DNA of 64,000 nt from Uranotaenia lowii (taxonomy: Eukaryota; Arthropoda; Insecta; Diptera; Culicidae), in the NCBI RefSeq assembly GCF_029784155.1, contig NC_073691.1, positions 52,186,490 to 52,250,489 of the forward strand. The letters run 5' to 3'. Within the stretch, counting starts at the first letter, position 1, and the number at the start of each line of letters is the position of its first letter. Of the stretch, positions 46,006-55,925 are shown piece by piece. Below the pieces are notes generated by a model, which worked only from the letters and a program-made list of their open reading frames with translations, was not told the origin of the DNA and made no database searches. Position numbers and translations under genes: made by a program.

Positions 46006-47540
46006 AACATTTTTCCTATAACATTTTTGTTTGAAAGATGCATAGCAAAAAAAAAAGTAACACTAAAAGTAGCTCATTATTCGGGTTTAAGTTCTTTTAT
46101 ATTAAAAGTTAATCATTTGAAATTATTACTTTAGAAAATAAGTCCTTAAAGTGTTCAGTTTTTTTAAGCTTTACAAAACAAATGAGGGATCTTGAAGGCT
46201 TCATTTGAAAGAAAATCTTGTTTGGGGTACAAATTTGATTTATTTCCAACTCTTGTAAGCTAGATAAATTCAGATTTTAATTTAAATCTTTGTTATTGAA
46301 GTATCTACAATATAAAAAATATTATATAACAAATCAATTAAATATATTTCCAGCTTAATTTTAGCTGCGCCTGAAGATTAACTACAAGTCATTTTATTAA
46401 CAATCAATTATCATTAGTAACTTATTTCATTATCAAAATCCTATGAAAAAAAAAATTAAATTCAAGTTCATATTTTTCAAAGAACGCAAACTTGAAAAGG
46501 AGTTCAGATCATATTTTGTAATAGTGGTTTTCACATGTTTTGTGTTTTGTTTTGGAAATTTTTTTATTTTAATTCCGAATCTGAATTTTGCATTTTGAGC
46601 CTGAATTGAAAACTCTGAATTCCTAATTTCTGATTCCAAACGAAAATTTCTAACATGAAACATGAATGGCATTTTACAACAAAATCCTTAACCAGAAATC
46701 TCTTATTTGAATTTTGAATATTTAATTTTATATATGATATCTTTCTTCAATTAATCATTCATAATTTAGATGGTGAATCTTCCGAATGATGAAATTATCA
46801 TATTTCAATTCTGGATCACTATTATAGAACTTTTTTAAGTTTCAAATCAGCTTAAGAATTAAAAGTAAAAATTTCAAATCCAAATCTTAATTTTTTTTTT
46901 GTTATTTTAAAAATTCGTTTCAAATATTCCGGAATGATGAGTTTCGAACATGAAAAATGAATCTTATTTTAGTTTTAAATGAAAAATCGCGACTCTAATC
47001 AGGATTTTCCCCAATGATGAACCTAAATGAATATCAAGAATAATAAACTGGATACAGATTTCACAATTTGGTCTCCGGTCACTTGTTCGGGTAGGGGAAA
47101 TCCGAGCTTTTTTTTTTATCTAAAAACCATGCCAAATTTGGGCATTTGAATTCAAAGTTTACAACCCAAAATCAGGGCAATATCCGAGCAGATTTGGGAG
47201 TTCATCAATTAACGTCAAGAAGAAAACAACTCGAAAAGTTTTTTATTTTCACATCGAACCACATCAGCCAGCTTATTGTGTAAACTTTTCTAAAAAATTT
47301 AAAGTTTTGTTTGATTTCGTAAATAAAGTAAAAACATTCGAGAAAAATCCAGGCAATCTGGCAACCTAAGTGAGTCTAATCTTATTGAAAATTCGATATT
47401 TAAAACTAAGGACCGTATCCAAAATTCATACACCAACTTCTTTTGCGAATAACTTTGATAGCGTTTTTCGAGTTAGGTCTTTAAATTCCTACGACCATGC
47501 CTGCTAATGTAATGTTCACATTTTCAAAATTTTGTGACGA
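46006..47540. other. Intronic AT-rich sequence with a hAT-like relic
   Basis: At 46440-47030 the DNA is rich in GAATCTGAA/ATTCAAAT words of the kind seen inside the G-tract elements further right. At about 47060-47370 it shows GAAATCCGAGC, CAAATTTGGGCATTT and a terminus-like CAATCTGGCAACCTAAG of the 11593 family. The right end is readable, the left is not. Confidence 0.4.
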
Positions 47541-47542
47541 GC

Positions 47543-49010
47543 TCAACATGTATCCAAAGGGTTGTTTTGTCCGTATCGGGTTCGTCTAGTAGTAAGTCTG
47601 AGGAACTCCTGCATCCGAGAAGATCTTACAGGAGCCTTAAACGGAAGTAACGACAACAATTCTGGGCAGTCCACATTATTCTGTAGAATATCAAAGACAA
47701 AGAGCCGTTGTAGAAGAATGCGCCTTGATGCCAGCGTCGGTAGACTCAGCAACAAACAGCGCTGTTCGTAAGGCGGGAGGTTTAAGGCGTCGTTCCATGG
47801 TATCTGGCGCAGAGCGTATTTGAAGAAGCATCGTTGTACTCTTTCGATCCGGTTTGCCTGTACAACCTGGTATGGAGCCCAGATTTGTACTCCGTATTCG
47901 ACAATGCTGCGTACAAGAGCACAATAAAGTGCTTTTAGGCTGTAGTAGTCGTTGAAGAATTGCGTGTTTCGTCGTATGAAGCCAAGAACCGCAAAGCCCT
48001 TAGCTGTTGTAGTCGAGATATGCTGCGAGAAAGTGAGCTTGGTGTCCAAAATTATGCCAAGGTCCTTGACAATGGAATTGCGGCTTAAAGTACATTTTGT
48101 ACTCGATGTTCAAAGGTTGACGTTTACGAGTGAAAGATATGACACTACATTTGGAAATATAAGGAGCCATACCATTCTCATGACACCACGTTTGAATTGA
48201 ATCGATGTCTTTTTGGAGAGCACAGCAGTCAACTAGTGAAGCTATGGTTATCTTTAGATCGTCGGCGTACAACAACTTATCCGATTCAATGATAGCGCAT
48301 AGATCGTTGATAAAAAGAACGAAGATCAAAGGTCACAGATGGCTTCCTTGTGGAACTCCAGAAGTGATTTGAAAAGGCGTCGAGTTCACGTTGTTTAGTC
48401 GTACGTAAGCAGTCCGGTCTACGAGATAAGAGTTGATCCATTTGCAAAACCAATCAGGTAGTCCTATCTGACGCATTTTTTCGATGACAAATTTGTGCGG
48501 TACTCTATCAAAAGCCTTGCTCAAGTCTACATAAACTGCATCGACTTGTTGACGTTTATCCAGCCTAGTAACCAACTTCGAAACGTACGTCATAAGATTG
48601 GTGGTCGTAGATCTACGTTTCATGAATCCATGTTGATCTTCAGAAAAACAGTGGTGCACCGATTGATAAAGTACGTCATAAACGAGGCTCTCGAATACCT
48701 TAGGCAAACAGCTTAGAATCGAAATCCCTCGGTAGTTTTCCACTCGATGCGCGTCGCCGGATTTGAGGATTGGACTGATCGATGCGATTTTCCATGCGGT
48801 GGGAAAAGTACCTTCCGTTAACGTTTGGTTAAAGATGATCGAAATTGGTACGGATAACAGATCGGCGCATTTCTTAACCAGAATTTTAGGAATGTAATCT
48901 GGTCCAGGTCCTTTTGTTTCATCTAACGTAGACAGCTTCCGGAAGACGTCGTTCGAGGAGAAATTCAGCAGAGGAAGGTTGAAGTCACGATTTGGCAAGC
49001 TACTTAGGTA
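47543..49010 (-). pseudogene. 5'-truncated LINE with reverse transcriptase (Jockey/CR1 superfamily)
   Basis: On the minus strand the reverse transcriptase starts within the fingers (DETKGPGPDYIPKILVKKCA), then NYRGISILSCLPKVFESLVY, the catalytic Asp in VYVDLSKAFDRVPH and SGVPQGSHL. A TGA where Gly is expected follows at about 48332. The frame then resumes with FVLFINDL and the catalytic pair in LLYADDLKI, a frameshift near 48040, and the C-terminal domain (LYCALVRSIVEYGVQIWAPY) to a stop at 47543. The endonuclease half is missing, as in most truncated LINE copies. It is a different lineage from the two LINEs at 18216-29798. Confidence 0.85.
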
Positions 49011-50435
49011 TGATTCGCATAAAGGTGGTGAGTTAGTGCTAAGAACACTCTGAAAGATTTAAAGATTTTGAGATTGAGTCTTTTGAATAAGTTAATTTAT
49101 CAGAATGTTTGGGCAACATATGCGCCATCTGTATTGCACACTATGAACTACCGTTTTTCTGAATCTTGGCTGTTTTTGTTAACGTTCTTTATTTCCTGAA
49201 GCTTGACCTTCAAAATAACTCAAAATTTTCTATTTTATAAAAGTTATGACAAGTTTAGCAGATTGTCTACATTGTGCATATGGTCAGGATTCGACCAGAT
49301 CGAACTGAACGCCATCAGGATTTTTTCGTAGCACTCGAACTTAATGTGCAAATATTTTCATCAAGAGACTTAATCCTTGATATTTATGGACCAAAATCGA
49401 TAGTTTTTAATTCAAAGAATTCATTCACTCAAACATTCTCGCTTTTTGGATCTAGGATAGGGATTGTATAAGATTAATTTTCGGTTCTTTTATAATTTTC
49501 TCATGGCGCTCAGTTCGGTCTGGTCGAAGCCCGGCCATATAAGGTATTAACTTTTTATCACTCCAACACGGTTTTCACATGACGGCACGATTCCAGATCC
49601 AATCAAAACAGGGTATCAACTTTGAAGAACCTTTGGAAGTATTATGGAAGACCAACGGTCGCCTTCGTAGGCATTTTTTGTATAGTTGGCTGTTAATTGT
49701 GCCAATCATTATGTACCATTCACTGATTTGCATCTTCCACAGATCATCAGTCAAATTTAGTACTAGATATATATTTTTTAGTATTTTTTTCTCTCATTCT
49801 ACTACGATAAATTCAGCCGCTAGGTGCTCGCTAGAAAATTCGCTTCGATTAATTCAGCGATTTTTTTTCCAATCTGATCATCGTATTTTGTTTACTTTAT
49901 AGGTAAAATGTTTTTTTTTTATATACACGACATTGGACCTGTTTTTTGTCCTATAGGTGAATCAGACAGAAAAATCAACCTGCTTTAACACTTCTCCAAT
50001 TGAAAGGTTGAATTGGGCCTTATTAAACCTTTGGCTTCCAATATCGTTATGGAATTAATCATTCTTACTTTTATTCAAATTTATAGTTAGCTATAAAGTC
50101 TTTAAGGACTATCTTCTAGAACGATTTACCGCTTGAACTTTGATCGAATTTTTTTTTTCCATCTGTTTCAGGGTCTTTCAGGGTGTTTCAGGGTCGTTAA
50201 GACTTTCCTTTATTTTAAACAGCTGAGCTATGAATAATGAAAGTTCGTTCAGCAAACATAAATTGAAAATTAATGTAAATAAATGTTCGACTTATAACCT
50301 GTAACTAAAAATCCAAGTGTTTTCTTTCTTAAAATTTAAAAAGAATAGCGTAAAAATAAAAAAAAACAGCGACTTTTAAAGGTGTTCAACGAGACTAACA
50401 ATCATGAAAATGTATCGTTAGGAATACAAATTTTT
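49011..50435. other. Intronic AT-rich sequence
   Basis: No gene seen. A short direct repeat (CAGGGTNTTTCAGGGT) is at about 50171-50196. The frame at 49579-49902 is 107 codons but AT-rich with no family resemblance. Confidence 0.35.
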
Positions 50436-50447
50436 AACAATAAATAC

Positions 50448-50640
50448 TTTTTTTTTGTTTCGATTATAGTCGTTTTACCATCTTTATGGCATTCGCGACT
50501 TTCTCAACGTTACAGTTGGCGGATCGTTATTGAAAAACTTATCCGGTACAACTGTGTTCGATGTTTACTCTCGGGCTCGAACTCACGGACATCGGCTCAG
50601 GAGACAACAGACTTGCCAACTGAGCTATATCACAAGCCCC
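50448..50640 (-). mobile_element. tRNA-derived SINE, copy 2
   Basis: The same family as 20429-20622, in opposite orientation, with a perfect 12-bp duplication AACAATAAATAC (50436-50447 and 50641-50652). On its strand it starts GGGGCTTGTGATATAGCTCA with box A TAGCTCAGTTGG, has box B GAGTTCGAGCC, and ends in an A-rich tail (the T run from 50448). Perfect target duplications mean a fairly recent insertion. Confidence 0.92.
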
Positions 50641-50652
50641 AACAATAAATAC

Positions 50653-53120
50653 GGCAAAACAATTTTAAACTATAATTTGAAAAACTTTTATTTTCTTGAA
50701 CAACTGATTAAAATAAACATATTAATGAAAGGATTTTACAAAAAAAAAGAGATAAATTGTTCAGCTTCAACATATAAAATATCACGAGCGCGTAGTTTTT
50801 TTTTCAACATGGTTTATGAAGTTATGAATTTTCACATGATGTAGAATGTGTTGCTGAGACTTGCCGGAAACATAAACGAAAACGACATTATTGAGCTTGA
50901 GCTTGCTATCAACTACGGTCCACCTGCGGCCCCATGGCCAATGGCATAATGGTTGCACTCCGTGATTGGTTCGAGATAATCAACATTGCACAATGAACCA
51001 AATGAAAGGTGCTGGGAACAAGCTACACAATCTCACTGTACAATTTTGAGGATCTCCTACTTTTAAATGAACCAATAACGACGCCGGCCAAGTCCATGTA
51101 GTCGATAGGAGGAAAGGAGGTGCAGCACATGTGGAGATATGTTTAGCGGAGACCGGCTGTACGCCATCCCTCCACAGATCTCCACGCTGAATGTTTGGGG
51201 GTAAGGGTTTTGTGGCATGGGATATTACCTTGGTAGGTAAAGTAACCACTTTGAACCTATGCTCCTAAACTTCCTACGTTTCCTAATGAAACTCCTATTT
51301 GCTCCTAAAGAGGCCTTCTAATGAATTCACATGACTAATGAACGATGAAACAATATGAGGTTTAAATTTTTACATTTTTACCCTCAGGGTTCTAAACTGT
51401 TTCTCAGTAACAGCGTGTAGCAATCATAAAATATGTAATAGCAAAAACAGAAAAAATAACATAATAAATAATAAAGATATTCTATTTCTTTTACCACAAT
51501 GCAAATTATTTTCCGTAAAGTTACTCTGGGTTCACCTATCTAAGCTACGGCCTCATCTGTTTTATAATCCGACCACCGACCGGGTCTGCATTTTAAAATT
51601 CATTTACGGAGTTCTTAAAGGAGGGCGATGCCACGAAAATGAATAAGTCGTATGTATTACTTGGATTGTTAACTACTGATTCTGGTCGAAAACCTAAAGT
51701 TTTTCAATATTTGAAAATATTTGTATAAAATGCTGATGGCATTCAATTAGATCTGGTCGAACTCCTACCAAATAGATGGATTAATGATTAACTGAAGCAA
51801 AAAGAAAAAGAAAAAAAAAAGGAAAAAAAAGGAAAAAAAAATAAAAACTGCAGTTCAAAAAGTTTTTCAATTTTTGAAGAAATAAAACAACACAGTTAAA
51901 TAAATTATTATGATACTAACACATTAAGGACTTCGAAAAAATTTAAGCCGGAAACCATCAAAATTGGATTTTTTTTACCTTAAAAATCACGGGACCAAAA
52001 TCCACAAATTACCGAAAGTGTGATGTTCAACTTTATGGAATAAACTTTCATTATACAATTAAATGCATTTGAGTTATACTTCTACAGTAATGTTTGGCTT
52101 ATCAACATAAAGCAATAGTCATATCATCCTTATAGTGTAATTTCAGTTTAAATTAGTTGGTTTGTTTAAAAAAAATCAAATTTGTAATATTCATTCACAA
52201 CAACACTTATTTACACCTTTGCTTTTTATGATAAAAATATTTTTTTTAAGTTCATCAATGATTTAAAAAATTGTACACAGTCCTTTAAAAAAAACAGAAA
52301 TATTTTTCAAAATTGCGTTTCATTATGCTTTCAAACATAATACACAATGATTTTTTTTTCGAAATAACCTACTTAGTCGCTTGATAAAAGTTTATAAAAA
52401 TATAGTAAAAAAAGAGAAGAACTGAATACTTAGCTTTGCAACCTCGACAATTTAAAACTTGACCTCTTTGGACTCCTACTTTTCATGTACCTCCTGCCGA
52501 ACGACCGGCAGCTCTTCTTGCAGATAGTTTCATCGTCATCCCGCTTGCCTTCCTCGAATGAATCAAGACTTTCCAATCCTCCGGAACACTGAATCTCGAT
52601 AAGACTTGATGTGAGGCAATTGGAAACGATTTCCCAGTTAATAATTGAATTCTTTACCAAAAATTTCAATTTTTTGCAAGTTTGAATTTGGCAGATGGTA
52701 AAAAACACGCCTTTCTCGGCACACGCCTACTTCACTTCCATAAACGAAAACGACATTATTTATCAAAAAAAAAAAAAAAAAAAGATCTGAAAACAGCAAA
52801 AAAAAACAAACGGTTTTTAAAAGCTCAATGTACAGCAGACTGAGTCGATTTGGGGTCATTTTTGAATTTCTTAAACTCTGGGGTCTGAAAGCCTTCATTT
52901 TGGTTTCAAACTCATACATTTTTTTTGTAGATTTTTTAAGTAACGTTCACATGGGTAAATTTGAACTTCCAGGTTTGTAAGAGTAAATTGAGTATTTTGA
53001 TAGGAAAAATCAACATCATTTTTGTTTCTTCTGTGAAACCTACCTTGCCTATGATTTTTGTGCAAATTAATAAATTCTCCGATGTAAATTTTAACCTTTT
53101 TTTGAAAAGTTTGGATACAG
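50653..53120. other. Intronic sequence with a 22-bp direct repeat and GC-richer patches
   Basis: A 22-base word (CATAAACGAAAACGACATTA plus TT) occurs at 50871-50892 and 52739-52760. Just right of the first copy is a GC-richer patch (50893-51250) with an open minus-strand frame (PLPPNIQRGDLWRDGVQPVS) that probably belongs to an unnamed repeat. Purine-rich A/G microsatellites are at 51800-51845 and an A19 tract at 52768-52786. A second GC-richer patch is at 52480-52600. Confidence 0.35.
52430..52600 (-). other. Possible exon-like patch
   Basis: Minus-strand frame with charged, protein-like content (CSGGLESLDSFEEGKRDDDE, then TICKKSCRSFGRRYMKSRSP) in a GC-richer island. Acceptor-like (ATTCAG at 52590) and donor-like (GGAG/GTACAT near 52490) sequences flank about 100 bases of it, but neither is strong. 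It lies on the receptor strand between the TM7 and tail exons, so an alternative C-tail exon is conceivable. I cannot support more than that. Confidence 0.2.
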
Positions 53121-53187
53121 CCAGGAGATTCGAACCTTGACATTCAAAGAGAGAGAGAGGCGCGCACGCTACCACATAATGATCCTC
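53121..53187 (-). other. tRNA-like sequence with a CT microsatellite
   Basis: On the minus strand GTGGTAGCGTGC (box-A-like) precedes a CTCTCTCTCT run and then AAGGTTCGAATCTCC, a consensus box B. The microsatellite replaces the anticodon arm, so it is not a working tRNA. It resembles the other tRNA-like relics in the window. Confidence 0.35.
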
Positions 53188-53787
53188 TTCTGATTGGGAA
53201 AAATTCAAAAGTGATTTTGGAAGAATTCAGCACGTTTTTCCGACTTTTTCACGTTTACTTTAACGAAAATCCCTTTTTTCTATACTTAATTTATAACATT
53301 CAATTAGTTTTACAAACACGGAAAACTTATTGTTCTCAAACCACCTTAAATAAGCTTTTCAGATTGTCTGGATCTAGCCGGACTCGTCTGAATATTTGAT
53401 ATAATATTTGGGAAAAGTCGGGGCCAGCCCGAATGCCCAGATTTAGGTGAAAATATTCCGGATTTTTTTCCCGAATTCACTCACTTAATCACACACAAAA
53501 CTCGAATCGAGTCATATACAATTTTTGATTCTTGCGTCCAAAACGAATACCTACTTTTGAGCTAAATTAATCAAAAGAATCTTGAACTGTTTTTTGGAAG
53601 CCTAAAATACCGTTTAATCCGCTGGTGCGATTCGATGATTTTACATTTTTTTTTAAATCTCTTTGTTTTTTTTTTTCCAATTTTGAGAATTTCTCCGGTC
53701 CGGAAACGTGAGGAAAAAATCTGGAAACCTTAATCTGAAACGCATTTCATTTGTTTCATTTGTTTGAGCTTTGATCTTCTCGGTTGA
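53188..53787. other. hAT-like relic of the CCCGGATTTGCC family
   Basis: From about 53346 to 53735 the order of CAGATTGTCTGGATCTAGCC, GGGGCCAGCCCGAATGCCCA, ATTTTTTTCCCGAATTCAC, TCTCCGGTCCGG and ATCTGGAAACCTTAA matches the element at 11593-12103 from end to end. Terminal duplications have decayed. The flanking bases are AT-rich without genes. Confidence 0.6.
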
Positions 53788-53795
53788 AGTTGATG

Positions 53796-55627
53796 CAGGG
53801 CCGTAGGAAGAACGAACTCATGGGGGGGGGTTTTGGTGACCTATTTTTTCATATGAAATTTTTGCTCAAACAATGCATGAATAAAAAAAAAGTTAAAAAT
53901 ATTCATTTCTAAGTTCTTTTACATGAATAGTTTGTCCTGTTAAATAAAAACTTTTGAAAATACATCCTAAACTCTTTCAAACGATGATTAATAAACAGTT
54001 GGAAACTTACTTTCATCGATGGATGAAATCTCAAAATGTGCATAAAATTCTGGTGAACTTAGCTTTAGATTGTCAAAAGAACTTCCGCACGCATCCGGGC
54101 CGAGCAAATCGGGGATATTTTTTTTTAAATCTAGCGAAACTCGCGCATTCTATTTCCAAATTTTCAAACCAAAACTCAGACAATCTCCGGAAAAAGTTGG
54201 CTAAAATCCACAAACTATTCAACAAAAATGAAGAAGAAAATTTTTTAATCGAAATATATAATCAAATTTTGAATCGTATTTCAGGCTACCATAAAATCGT
54301 TTATGATTATTTTAATAAATCTAGCTTGAAAAATTTCATTTGTGAGCGACAAAATCAAAAATTAAAATGGTGCAATTTGAATTGTTTGATTTTCCAAAAA
54401 AAATGTGGTTAATCTAGACAAAATCATGAGATTTTCAACTGAATTTGGGCAACCGGGCAGGGCCAAACCTTTCCCATTTTATTTTTATTCAACATTCGGG
54501 CAATTCTGGGTAAAAAGCGGTAATCTTGCAAGCCTTATTTTGCTTATTTGATTTGAACTTACAATAGTTTTTTTTTAAAAAAAGGCTTCAATTTTGAAAA
54601 AAAAAAAAACTCAAAAAATGAATCCAATTTTTAAAAGTAAAAGATAAAAAATTTGCGTTTCAAATAAGATTGATGCAAACTCGATCCTAGTTAAAGATTT
54701 TAGCTTCAAATCATTTCATTTTGATTAAGGAACTCAATTACGAGCTGAATCTGAATCTTAATGTTGAACCTGTATTCAAAATATTAATTTTCAATCTGTT
54801 TCGAGATCACAATACGTTTTCTGAAACGAAAATGAAAACGGTTCTGAATTTAAACATATGAGCCAAGAATCGAAACCAGTTTCAAAGTCCTCAATCATGA
54901 ATCCATAATTATTATTCGGATGTTTTGGATTTCAATGATTATTCTTTATTAAAATTATGTACTTCTAATTGGACTTGCAAATCTAAATTTTTGAATGGTG
55001 AACCTATTTCGCCATTTTGATGCTTTGTGATGTTTAAATAAAGTTCATGAACTTTGAACCTGAATTTGAAACAAAAACTCAGAAGATTTCTAAGTTTGTT
55101 TTTTCCATGTTCAGAAAAATATTAACTGAATGTAAAAAATGCATATGAGTTCCGAAAATCATGAAACAAACATTACAGGAAATGTAAATCCAAATTTAAA
55201 CGACGATTTCAAACACAGCTTTCCATTTAAACTTTTGATGATGATTCGAATTGAAAATCGAGAATCCTTAACTGGATACATAGTCCGAAATATGAAAACA
55301 AATACAATTTCGATTTTGATTATAAGGAACCAGAACTTCGGAAATGAATCAAATCTTATTTTAAATTGAGTATTCAGAATAGAATATGTACCAATAAGTG
55401 AGAAAATTTTTAAAAACTGTAGCTGAATTCTGAATCTGAGATCAGTTTTTGAGATTTTGACATCAGTTCTGAGTCAAGATTTTTACTATCGAATAACGTT
55501 ACCTCATCATCAAAATTTGATTAGGAATAAGAAAGTTTGAGTGTAGAGTAGAAAACCTCACTTGGTCTTGATGGACTCTCATGGGGGGGGTTTAACCCCC
55601 AAAACCCCCTCCGTTCCTACGGCCATG
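53796..55627. mobile_element. hAT-like G-tract element A (1832 bp)
   Basis: Ends CAGGGCCGTAGGAAG and the complement of CATGGCCGTAGGAACG, flanked by the exact 8-bp duplication AGTTGATG (53788-53795 and 55628-55635). A run of nine or more G lies just inside the left end, and GGGGGGGGTTTAACCCCC near 55583-55599 makes a hairpin at the right end. The interior holds a 152-codon AT-rich frame (53954-54412) without transposase motifs and a fragment of the CCCGGATTTGCC family (54078-54530). It is non-autonomous. Confidence 0.85.
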
Positions 55628-55635
55628 AGTTGATG

Positions 55636-55925
55636 AATTATGAAGGCAATCGAATTATTTCTTGCAATTCATCCACCAAATTTAACATTTATTTGGAAAA
55701 TGTTTTTGATATGAGGCCCTTGGAGCCAATGGGGTATAAGTGCATAGATATTTTTTATCGTTGTGTTAGGCCATCGTCCATATTTTTTTCGAGAATTTGT
55801 GGAATGTAACATTGTGTAAATGAAATACTAAAAATCCGAAAAAATAATTAAGTATAGTTTCAAAAAATAATAATCATTTGCATCATTAACTCGAAATCGT
55901 CCATTTTGTCACTTATACCCCTTTA
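55636..55925. other. Spacer between the two G-tract elements
   Basis: AT-rich, with no gene or repeat recognised. Confidence 0.4.

Noticed and set aside
53954..54412. 152-codon plus-strand frame
   Set aside because: It is Lys/Asn/Phe-rich in AT-rich DNA inside a hAT-like element, overlaps a relic of another element and has no transposase motif.
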